Shown one piece after another: positions 54,256 to 64,000 of a stretch of DNA of 64,000 nt. This DNA comes from Colocasia esculenta (Eukaryota > Streptophyta > Magnoliopsida > Alismatales > Araceae): assembly GCA_014218235.1 (NCBI GenBank), contig CM024757.1, forward strand, positions 143,605,371-143,669,370, written 5' to 3'. The notes under the pieces are model-generated. The model was given only the letters and a program-made list of their open reading frames with translations, was not told the origin of the DNA and did not search any database. Both the position numbers and the translations under genes were made by a program. Positions within the stretch are counted from its first letter, which is position 1. Every line of letters begins with the position of its first letter.

Positions 54256-57200
54256 TGTAAGCCCCTCGAATTTCCGTCGCATATTTGTATTGTGAGTGTA
54301 TATTTGTGATTGTGTATGTATATACATATTTTTAAAAGTAATATTAATTGACAATTTGTGTGCATATGTTTATTATACTAGATGTACATATGCATGTATT
54401 GATTGGTGATAGTATGGCTACTACCATTATACAGGCATGGCATGCATAGTTTTGTGCATGGTTTAGAGTTGATGGCCGAAGGCCAGATTGTGGTCAACCC
54501 CTAGCCGTTGAGGTGGTGTCAGCGCCACCCACTGGAGCCAAAAATAATCCTGGCGTCTAACGATATGGATGCTATTTCTCTGGATGCATGCGCAGCAGAG
54601 CGGAAATTAGAAGAAACAAGGAAGACTCAACCCATTTGGGGAGCTGTCCCCAACGGCTCTGAGAGCATCTTGTCACTTGTGAGTGGGAGAGAGGCCTCTC
54701 CCATATGTTGAACCGGATCTGCCTTCCCAGCCTCTCTTCACCTTTGCAACAGAGAGAAAAAAGAGGAAAAAACCCTAGCTTCTGAGCTGTGAGGAAACCC
54801 CTCTTTGCAGCCCAAGAATCCGAACTTCTGAAGCTGGATCTGCCATCTTCCTCGACAAGAAGCTAGCTGGACTGAAGGAGAAGACCTCCCCAACGTTTCC
54901 TTGCTGTGGAGATCATCCAGGAGCCGGAGGAAGGAGATCTTGGAGGACGGTTTGCACCTTCTTGGGACTGCCCAAGGAGGGCTTCACCAGTACTTTTGAT
55001 CCATTGAAGCAATTTCCTAGAGGCAAGTGACCCTACCATAAGGTTCCCGTATGAGTCTAGGACGGTTTAACATTTTTGTGTATTTTTCTTCGTGTCCTTG
55101 ACCCCAAATTCACCCAACTTGAGAGCTCGGGTCTGTGTTCTGCACAGATCTGCATTGACGGCAAGGTCACTGGACGCTGAGATTATGCTTGGCGTCCATC
55201 GACCATGCCGCTAACACTGAGTTAGCGGCCAGAGACCGCCGCCAAGTTCATCTGGACAGAATAGTGACCTGTTCTGCCCTTCCTATACAACTATTTTCGG
55301 TGATGGTTCCGTGATGAGGATATATGGTAACCTATACACTATGTATACTGTTAAATGTGGTGTGTGGATGAGTGTGATGTGTGGTGGTGAATGTTAGAAA
55401 TTATTCTCCCATGAAAATTCAAGCATGATTGTTGATAATCTTGCCAATCCATGTTTTATGATTAGGACTAGTCTGAATGCCCTAAGTTTTATCAGATCAT
55501 GAAGATTAGTGGATCACTATACGTATACTCAATTTTGATAAATTGTCCATGCTTGCATAATTGCTAATAAATTCGGTTCGGTAAATAAAAAGGCATGCAA
55601 GATAGATTTGTGATGATCGATCTATGGTTGTATGATTTAGGGTAATTATGTATTCTCGAATCATGTATATAACAGTAGTCTCTGTTCAGACAGTAAGTGG
55701 CAAAATGCATGATGGTGTTAAACTCCATATCGACCTAAATTGTGAATGACATGCGAAATAGGTATTTGATTTTCTGTAAATTCTATTTAGCTCAGAAAAC
55801 TCTGAAAATTGAATGTATGACCTTGAACCCGAAAATAGCATGTGGTTAAAATTCCAGGTCATTTGAACCAATATATAAGGAGTTATGCATTTTTCCATGT
55901 GAAATGTAGAAAAATCTATGTATGTTATCGTAAGGTGGTTAGATATTGTTTAAACCCAACCTGATTGGTGAATTTACTGTGTGTTAAACTCCTGAAATAT
56001 ATAGTGCCATGTCAGGAAAAACAGAGATATGCATGTGAGTGAGAAAGTGAATGAGATGAAAAGTGATATGTGTAAAATCGATAAAATGTGTAAATGTGTA
56101 ACTGTGCCAATGTGAGACTGCTTCCGTAGAGGGCAGTGGAACTGTATCAGGGAAAAGTCCCCCTGAGAAAGTTCATGTGTAAGTGACCCTAAGGGCATTA
56201 GGGGGAAATCCTGGAGGTGGACAAGTACCACTGGTTAGGGTGGAGACTTGTTCTCCCGGTCTGCGCAGTCCAAGAGTCGCCATTGAAATGCCTAGATGGC
56301 GTCTATGTGTAATGTGATGTGTATATGTCCTTCTTTGGTGGTTTGGACTATGTGTCACGGCACCTAAAATGTGAATGTGTAATGTGTAATGTGTATGTGT
56401 TCATGTGTTAATGTGTAAGTAACGATGTGAAATGTGTATGCGTAAAGTGCAACCATGGGAATTGGAAACTTGTGTAAAGAAAATGTGAAACTAAAATGTG
56501 AGAATATGACATTGAAATCCATGTGAGACAATCTGAAACCATGTGAAATCAGTAATTTCATGTTGTATCATCATGTTTATATGTGCGAAGATGTCTAGAA
56601 TTCATGTTAGGGATAATTGACGAGCACTTGTACAAAATAGCATGATTGGTTGTTCACATGGTATGTTTTAAACAACATTGTAGCTCTCATGTGTAGGTTT
56701 ACAGCTATTAAACCATGTGAAACCAGCAACTTAAAGCATGTGAAAATGTCTATGTATGTACTTAAGAACATATAAAACCCATGCTAGTTGTGTTTTCCTT
56801 TCATATATGCACAGTGTTCATGTTGGTAGCTCTCATGTCTTGGTTCTTTAAAGGTAAAATTTCACGAGTAAATTGAATAGAGAGCATGTGATAGGTAAGT
56901 TTTATTCTTAGAAATCTGAAAGCATGATCCATGTATTAATTTGTAAAACTTTCATGATAGGTTGAAACTTTCAAATGACTAGCACGCCATGTGTTGAAAT
57001 TTTTGAATGTGCATGTAGAAACCGCTATGACTTATACGTGTATGTTATGATTAGTGTTGCTTGCTGAGTCTTTAGACTCACTCCTTGCTTCGGCGTACAG
57101 GTGTAGTTGGTGAGGTGGCACCGTTGGAGGAGACAGTGGAGACAGACTCCGAGCGCGGAGATTAGTCTTTGGAGTTCTTTGTGACTTGTGCATTTCATAG

Positions 57201-57506
57201 TACGTAATTTGAACGTTGTATTAGAGTTATCATGAAAAGAATGTATAAGTGTGGACATTATGTATTTAAATTTTAGAAATTTAGATTATGTGAACTTTTA
57301 GCTCTTAATGTAATTGCGAATTTCATGTATGTTTAATGTGGATGATGAATAAATGATGACAGTTGTCTTTTACTTCCGCTACTCTGTTGTATATTCACGT
57401 GTATCTCAGCTGTTCGTATTGTTTGGGTAAATGTCCCACTGTGAGGACTCTCGCTATACCGACGTGGGGTTGGTATAACCGTACCGGTATAATGAGAGCC
57501 GTCACA
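54256..57506 (+). mobile_element. Tekay 5' LTR
   Basis: The 3251-bp LTR opens TGTAAGCCCCTCGAATTTCC and ends GAGCCGTCACA. GGCGTC/GACGCC motifs occur near 54,550 and again near 55,190. A leader-like part (54,720-55,020) ends in a donor-like AG|GCAAGT at 55,022/55,023. The 3' part has the Tekay landmark GCTGAGTCTTTAGACTCAC and TTCGGCGTACAG ending at 57,100, acceptor-like. No TATA stands out. Confidence 0.9.
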
Positions 57507-57511
57507 GAGAT

Positions 57512-57523
57512 TGGTATCAGAGC
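57512..57523 (+). promoter_or_regulatory. Tekay primer binding site
   Basis: TGGTATCAGAGC, exact initiator tRNA-Met site, five bases after the LTR end. Confidence 0.9.
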
Positions 57524-57900
57524 AACCGGTTGAGATTGCACATGAATATACCTAAGTCATCATCCCCATTGCATGCTAAGTATGTCCACATGTGTAGAAA
57601 ACACTAATAAGAAGTGAAAGATAGATAAGAAAATGGTTAGAAAACTTAGTAACCTAACTCTAATGGTGGCTGAAATTTATTACAGCCATGGCTTCGAGAG
57701 GTAGGCGTGGTGGAGAGTCGGCCCGTGAGGACGAGCCGCGACGTGATGAGCAGGCGGAGCAACAGGCCCCGGCACCGCGAGGCCCTGTACTTCCCCCACC
57801 GCCGCCTGTGGATTACAGAGTATTCATACAAGGTCTGGTACAAGCCATGCAGACGCAGGCTCATACCCAGGCAGCACTCCAGGCACAGTTGGAGGCCCAG

Positions 57901-57980
57901 GTAGAATAATGAAACAACTAGTAGTTGGTATTGAAATTGCATGATATTGTGTTTATCGTATTGTTTATTGTTTAATGTAG
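57901..57980 (+). other. Candidate spliceosomal intron 1 in Tekay gag
   Basis: 80 nt, CAG|GTAGAA to AATGTAG|CAG, phase 0, AT-rich, with an in-frame TAA nine bases in. Removing it joins LEAQ to QAQALAQDHGGPSIMERF, the expected continuous gag. Confidence 0.78.
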
Positions 57981-58175
57981 CAGGCTCAGGCACTAGCTCA
58001 GGACCATGGTGGACCTTCCATCATGGAGCGATTCAAGAGGATGACCCCACCATCTTTTAAGGGAGAGAGTGATCCATTAATGGTAGAAAGCTGGTTAAGG
58101 GAGACAGAGAAAATCTTCCGAGCCTTCAGGTGCCCTGATGAGGATAAGGTGACATTAGCCACCTACATGTTGCAG

Positions 58176-58255
58176 GTAGACTTTTAATTTTGTATGTTTG
58201 TGTGTCCTACTTAAGTTAGAATTTGTTAGTTGGTGCTTATGAAGGTGTATTGCAG
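58176..58255 (+). other. Candidate spliceosomal intron 2 in Tekay gag
   Basis: 80 nt, CAG|GTAGAC to TATTGCAG|GAG, phase 0, T-rich, with in-frame stops. Removal joins ATYMLQ to ERADVWWFL, a block that is continuous in Tekay gag proteins known to me. Confidence 0.8.
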
Positions 58256-61200
58256 GAGAGAGCAGATGTATGGTGGTTCCTCCTACGTACACGCTTTGAG
58301 GACGGAGCAGTAGACGTGACGTGGGACGCGTTTGTAAGACTCTTTCGAGCCAAGTTCGTCCCAGAGCATATCCAGGACAAAATGGAGCAGGAATTTCTCT
58401 CCCTGACGCAAGGCTCCATGACCGTGCTGGAATACGAGGCAAGGTTTTCTGAACTTTCTAAGTATGCACCGCATATCGTAGAGGATGAGCGCAGGAAGAC
58501 GAAGAAATTCGTGATGGGACTCAAGCCATCACTGCAGACGAGACTCGTGGCATTTGACCACCGCACGCTAGACGAGGCCCTCAGTGCTGCCTGTAGGCAG
58601 GAGGGAGAAATGGAGCAATATCTGGAGGAGAAGAAGGCTTCGCAGAAGAGGCCGGCAGCGACATTCCAGCGGCAGGATAAGAAGAAGACAGCGTACCAGA
58701 CATCGCAGAAACCAGTGGCCGTCAGCAGTTCTCAGGTACCTTCTATACGTTCCTCTGGTGTGAAGAAAGAGTGTCCCCACTGCGGGAAGACACATGGTGG
58801 TTCCGAGTGCTGGTTGGTAGCGGGTAGATGCTTGAAGTGCGGGAGCAGCGACCACAAGATCAAAGACTGCCCAAGACTTCAACAGGGAGCTCAGCGTGGA
58901 GCGCCAGCCCCAGCAGTAGCGGCAGCCGCGCCAGCTACAGGAAGACCAGGAAGGCCTCGAGCCCCAGCTCGAGTGTTTGCTTTAGCTCGCGAGGACGCCG
59001 AGCAGGCGGAGCATGTCACCGAAGGTACAGTTTTGCTTTTAGGTGTGCACGCTCGGGTTTTGTTTGATACGGGTGCTACTCACTCGTTCATTTTCGAGCG
59101 GTTCGCTAGGCAGTTAGCCCTAGAGTCAGGCGTAGAGTCTGAGGATTTAGAGGTCCCTTTGTCTGTGCACACCCCTGCGGGTACGGTATCGACTAGGAAG
59201 TGCATTCCGTCGTTACCTGTGTGCATTGAGGATAGAATCCTAGATGTGTGTTTCTTCTTGCTAAAGATGAAGGACTATGATGCTATTCTTGGTCTGGATT
59301 GGCTAGAGGAGCACTATGCGTTAGTGGATTGTCGTCTGAAGAAGATTGTTTTCCGCATTCCTGGTGAGGACGAGTTCTCTCATCCCTTGCCAAAGAACTT
59401 AGCGGGAAAGTTAGTTATCTCTGCCATGAAGGCGATGCGCATGGTGAACAAGGGTTGTGACGCATTTCTTGCCAGCGTTATGCTAGTACCCGATGCTGGT
59501 TCGTCACTGACTCTTGCAGAGATCGATGTGGTGCAGGATTTTCCAGATGTCTTTCCCGATGACTTGTCTGGATTGCCACCGGATAGGGAGATAGAGTTCA
59601 CTATAGAGTTGCTTCCAGGCACCTCTCCTATCTCGAAGGCCCCATATCGGATGGCCCCTGCAGAGTTAGCCGAGTTGAGGAAGCAACTGCAAGAATTGCT
59701 TGATAAGGGATTCATTCGCCCTAGTGTTTCCCCTTGGGGCGCACCTATATTGTTCGTCAAGAAGAAAGATGGGTCACTTAGGTTGTGTATTGACTATAGG
59801 AAGTTGAACCAAGTGACTATGAAGAACAGGTACCCCTTACCTCGGATTGATGATATGTTTGACCAGTTGCAGGATGCATCAGTCTTTTCCAAGATTGACT
59901 TGCGATCTAGTTATCATCACTTGAGGATTCGGAGTGAGGATGTGTCCAAGATGGCATTTAGAACCCGTTATGGACATTATGAGTTCTTGGTTCTTCCTTT
60001 CGGATTGACCAACGCCCCTGCAGCGTTCATGGATCTCATGAACCGGGTGTTTAGGCCGTATTTAGATAGCTTTGTCGTAGTGTTTATTGACGATGTGTTG
60101 GTCTATTCTCCGGATGAGGCCACCCACTGTTAGCATTTGAGGTTAGTGTTAGAGGTTCTTTGTGAGCACAAGCTGTATGCAAAATTCAGCAAGTGCGATT
60201 TTTGGTTGCGCGAGGTTCATTTCCTCAGGCATGTTATCTCCGGCGCTGGTGTTGCAGTTGATCCAGCGAAGGTCCAGGCAGTTATGGATTGGGAGGTTCC
60301 CAAGACCCCTTCGGAGATTCGTAGTTTTATGGGGTTAGCTGGTTACTATCGGCGATTCATTGAGGGTTTCTCATCCATCGCCGCCCCCTTGACAAAGCTG
60401 ACCAGGAAGGATGAGAAATTCGTATGGTCTGAGGCATGTGAGCGTAGCTTCCAGCTATTGAAGGCTAAGCTTACTTCTGCTCCGGTATTGGTATTGCCTA
60501 GTGGTCTAGAGGACTTTGCCATTTATACGGATGCGTCTCAGATTGGTTTAGGCTGTGTGCTCATGCAGTAAGAAAGGGTAGTGGCTTATGCTTCTCGTCA
60601 GTTGAAGGAGCATGAGAGGAACTATCCGACTCATGATTTGGAGCTCGCAACTGTGGTTCATGCACTAAAGATCTGGAGGCACTATCTTTATGGTGTCAGA
60701 TTTGAGGTGTTTACCGACCACAAGAGCTTGAAGTATCTTTTCTCCCAAAATGAATTAAACCTGAGGCAGAGGAGATGGATTGAGTTCTTGAAGGACTATG
60801 ACTTTGACCTTCAGTATCATCCTGGAAAGGCGAACGTCGTAGCAGATGCTCTTAGTAGAAAGAGGTCTTCGCTCCAGCAGGATTGGAAGATGTTGGAGGA
60901 TGCAGTGTGCTCTTTGACCGAGTTAGAGCCATCGCTGTGTCAGGCTTTTGTAGCTCAGCTATCCCTTAGATCCTCAGTCTTGGATGAGGTGATTGAGTAG
61001 CAGAAAGCCGACCCTAGATTGTTAGAGTTAGTGGGTAAGGCGGGCATTGCTCGTGATGAGGACGGTGTGATTAGATTTCAACACCGTGTTTGTGTCCCTG
61101 ATTTGGTAGGTGTCCGTGAGCATGTGTTAGCGGAGGCTCATAGGTCGCGATTCTCTATTCATCCGGGTAACACAAAGATGTATCAAGACCTGAAGAGATC

Positions 61201-62416
61201 ATTTTGGTGGTCCGGCATGAAGAAGGATGTTGCGGATTATGTGTCTAGATGTCTAGTATGTCAGCAAGTGAAAGCCGAGCGGCAGCGACCATCCGGCCTT
61301 ATGCAGAGGATGGATATCTCCGTATGGAAGTGGGAAGCTGTCACTATGGATTTCGTAACGGGTTTGCCTCGATCTAGAAGGGGCAATGACTCGATTTGGG
61401 TAGTTGTAGATAGATTCTCGAAGACTGCTCATTTCTTGCCTATGAAGAAGAAGCAGTCAGTAGAGAGTTTGGCTAGATTGTATGTTAGCGGTATCATTAG
61501 ATTGCATGGTGTGCCGAAGTCGATCATTTCGGATCGAGATCCGAGATTTACTTCGAGATTGTGGAAGGGTCTTCAGGATGCTTTAGGTTCAGAGCTGAGA
61601 CTCAGTTCGGCGTTTCATCCCCAGACCGACTGACAGTCCGAGAGGACTATCCAGACGCTCGAGGATATGCTGAGAGCGTGTGTTCTGGATTGGAAGGATG
61701 ATTGGGAGCGTCATTTACCTCTTGTGGAGTTCGCATACAACAACAACTTTCATGCTAGTATTGGTATGGCTCCATTCGAGGCGTTGTATGGTAGGCCCTG
61801 CAGATCTCCTTTATGTTGGGAGGAGACTGGTGATAGGCAGTTGATCGGACCGGAGTTAGTTCAGGAAACTTCGGATAAGATCCCGCTTATCAGGAAGAGG
61901 CTTGTTGCGGCACAGGATAGGCAGAAGAGTTATGCCGACAACAGAAGGAAGGATTTGGAGTTCGAGGTTGGCGATCATGTCTTCTTGAAGATATCGCCTA
62001 CTCGAGGTGTTGTCAGATTTGGCAGGCATAGCAAGCTAAGCCCTAGATTCATTGGCCCATATGAGATTCTCAGACGTTTGGGCAGCGTGGCGTATGAGCT
62101 AGCTTACTCCCAGCTTTGGCTAGCGTTCACCCTGTATTCCACGTATCTATGCTCAGGAAGTATGTCCGAGATCCGTCTCATGTGATTAGTCATGAGCCAG
62201 TGGAGATTCAGCCAGATCTTTCGTATGTCGAGCAGCCAGTAGCTATTCTTGACCGGAAGGTTCAGCATCTCCGGAACAAGAGTATTGCGTCGGTGAAAGT
62301 TCTATGGCGAAACTTTTCACGAGAGGAGGTTACGTGGGAGCTTGAGGATGCGATGAAGAACAAGTATCCCCTTTTGTTTGAGTAGTGTCGTTCTAACTTC
62401 GAGGACGAAGTTTCTT

Positions 62417-62430
62417 TAAGGGGGAGAGGG
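62417..62430 (+). promoter_or_regulatory. Tekay polypurine tract
   Basis: AAGGGGGAGAGGG just before the 3' LTR start at 62,431. It follows TTCGAGGACGAA (62,398-62,409), a palindromic block usual at this place in Tekay elements. Confidence 0.88.
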
Positions 62431-64000
62431 TGTAAGGCCCTCGAATTTCCATCGCATTATTTGTATTTGTGTGTGTATATTTGTGCTTGTGTATGTATAT
62501 ACATATTTACGTACGTATTAATTAGTACAATTTCGTGTGCATATGTTTATACTAGATGTAAATAATGCATGTATTGATTGGTGATAGTATGGATACACTA
62601 CCATATACATGCATGGCATGCATAGTTTTCTGCATGTTTTAGAGTTCTGGCCGAAGGCCAGATTGGCGTCAACCCCTAGCCGTTGAGGTGGTGTCAGCGT
62701 CCACCCATGGACGCCAACACTAATCCTGGCGTCTAACGATATGGACGCCAATTTCTCTGGCCTGCATGCGCAGCAGAGCCGGAAATTCCAGAAACAAGGA
62801 AGCTCACCCGTTGGGGAGCTATCCCCAACGGCTCTGAGAGCCATCTTGTCACCTTGTGAGTGGGAGAGAGGCCTCTCCCATATGTTGAACCCGGATCTGC
62901 CTTCCCCAGCCCTCTCTTCACCCTTTGCAAGAGAGAAACAAGAGGAAAAACCCTAGCTTCTGAGCTATGAGGAAACCCCCTCTTTGCAGCCCAAGAATCC
63001 GAACTTCTGAAGCTGGATCCGGCCATCTTCCTCGACAAGAAGCTAGCTGGACTGAAGGAGAAGACCTCCCAGACATTTCCTTGCTGTGGAGATCATCCAG
63101 GAGCCCGAAGGAAGGAGATTTTGGAGGACGTTTTGCACCTTCTTGGGACTCCCAAGGAGGGCTTCACGAGTACTTTTGATCCATTGAAGCAATTTCCTAG
63201 AGGCAAGTGACCCTACCATAAGGTTCCCGTATGAGCCTAGGACGGTTTTAACATTTTTGTGTATTTTTCTTCGTGTCCTTGACCCTCAAATTCACCCCAA
63301 CTTGAGAGCTCGGGTCTGTGTTCTGCACAGATCTGCATTGACGGCAAGGTCACTGGACGCTGAGATTATGCTTGGCGTCCATCGACCATGCCGCTAACAC
63401 TGAGTTAGCGGCCAGAGACCGCCGCCAAGTTCATTTGGACAGAACAGTGACCTGTTCTGCCCTTCCTATACAACTATTTTCGGTATGGTTTCCGTGATGA
63501 GGATATATGGTAACCCTATACACTATGTATACTGTTAAATGTGGTGTGTGGATGAGTGTGATGTGTGGTGGTGAATGTTAGAAATTATTCTCCCATGAAA
63601 TTTCAAGCATGATTGTTGATAATCTTGCCAATCCATGTTTTATGATTAGGACTAGTCTGAATGCCCTAAGTTTTATCAGATCATGAAGATTAGTGGATCA
63701 CTATACGTATACTCAATTTTTGATAAATTGTCCATGCTTGCATAAATTGCTAATAAATTCGGTTCGGTAAATAAAAAGGCATGCAAGATAGATTTGTGAT
63801 GATCGATCTATGGTTGTATGATTTAGGGTAATTATGTATTCTCGAATCATGCATATAACAGTAGTCTCTGTTCAGACAGTAAGTGGCAAAATGCATGATG
63901 GTGTTAAACTCCATATCGACCTAAATTGTGAATGGCATGCGAAATAGGTATTTGATTTTCTGTAAATTCTATTTAGCTCAGAAAAATCTGAAAAATTGCA
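62431..64000 (+). mobile_element. Tekay 3' LTR, cut by the window end
   Basis: Opens TGTAAGGCCCTCGAATTTCC and matches 54,256 to about 55,820. Differences cluster in the first 600 bp; beyond about 63,180 the copies are nearly identical. The GACGCCA motifs (GGACGCCAACA, GGACGCCAATT near 62,705-62,755) are better preserved here than in the 5' LTR. Confidence 0.92.

Larger units (their letters stand above)
57688..62385 (+). pseudogene. Tekay gag-pol polyprotein with two introns
   Basis: Exons 57,688-57,900, 57,981-58,175 and 58,256 onward. Gag: Arg-rich start, Pro run, Gln-rich coil, MERFKRMTPPSFKGESDPL, MLQ|ERADVWW, knuckle CLKCGSSDHKIKDC (58,829). Protease: FDTGATHSF (59,066). RT: CIDYRKLNQVTMKNRYPLPR, FIDD (60,083). 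RNase H: YTDAS, ATVVHALKIWRHYLYG, DALSRK. Integrase: H-H-C-C zinc region, MDFVTG, SDRDPRF, SERTIQ. Chromodomain: VKVLWRNFSREEVTWELED. Stops at 60,131 (TAG), 60,569 (TAA), 60,998 (TAG) and 61,631 (TGA); the first three fit single C-to-T changes at Gln codons. One base is lost near 62,108. The final stop TAG ends at 62,385. Confidence 0.93.
54256..64000 (+). mobile_element. Tekay/Del chromovirus element, 3' end beyond the window
   Basis: 5' LTR 54,256-57,506, PBS, one gag-pol reading region 57,688-62,385, PPT, and the first 1,570 bp of the 3' LTR. The gypsy order (RT before integrase), the Tekay-type gag phrase FVPEHIQDKMEQEFL and a C-terminal chromodomain place it in Tekay/Del. Few stops, one frameshift and very similar LTRs beyond the first 600 bp suggest moderate youth. 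Its other target duplication lies outside the window. Confidence 0.93.

Noticed and set aside
54508..54711. Short open frame in the Tekay 5' LTR
   Set aside because: The matching 3' LTR stretch near 62,690-62,890 has indels that destroy it; it is non-coding leader.

Overview
The window is plant nuclear DNA made almost entirely of nested retrotransposons. I recognise Ty3/gypsy elements of the Athila, Tat/Retand and Tekay/Del (chromovirus) types, Ty1/copia elements of the SIRE/Maximus type, and an L1-type LINE. I found no host gene, rRNA, tRNA or CRISPR. The lineages and the very long LTRs (2-3 kb) point to a repeat-rich angiosperm. The species cannot be told from the sequence.

Left part (1-19,858) is a stack of insertions, innermost first. 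A minus-strand Athila solo LTR (246-3472, TSD GTGGC) splits the integrase of a plus-strand Athila element, whose 3' LTR is 5174-7917. Next come two truncated minus-strand Tekay-like LTRs (7918-9038 and 9039-10,963). They lie in the 3' LTR of a minus-strand, non-autonomous Tat/Retand element (10,964-15,837), whose only gene is an antisense extra ORF (11,597-13,646). That element cuts the endonuclease domain of a decayed minus-strand LINE (15,838 to about 17,990). 18,000-19,858 is an unassigned, LTR-like, repeat-rich stretch.

Middle and right part (19,859-54,255) is one old plus-strand SIRE element (SIRE-1), split three times. Minus-strand SIRE-3 (22,975-32,630) sits in its gag. Plus-strand SIRE-2 (40,781-53,994) sits in its 3' LTR. 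A Tekay element (54,256 to the window end) sits in the same LTR about 260 bp further on. SIRE-3 has lost most of pol, and a truncated Tekay-like LTR (26,939 to about 28,487) lies in the gap.

All three SIRE copies keep a long third ORF between RNase H and the 3' LTR (about 970 codons in SIRE-1, about 1,210 in SIRE-2). Its N-terminal part resembles the putative plant transposon protein domain and its C-terminal module is shared by all three. SIRE-2 has nearly identical LTRs and is young; many of its frame breaks are one-base homopolymer changes and may be sequence errors. SIRE-1 is old and full of stops.

The Tekay element at 54,256 is nearly complete: 3.25-kb 5' LTR, PBS, gag-protease-RT-RNaseH-integrase-chromodomain ORF with few defects, PPT, and the first half of its 3' LTR. 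Its gag is broken by two 80-nt phase-0 GT-AG segments that look like spliceosomal introns. The most interesting items are these introns, the SIRE third ORF, the antisense ORF with its own promoter and hairpin, and the family-specific palindrome or tandem arrays in the LTRs.
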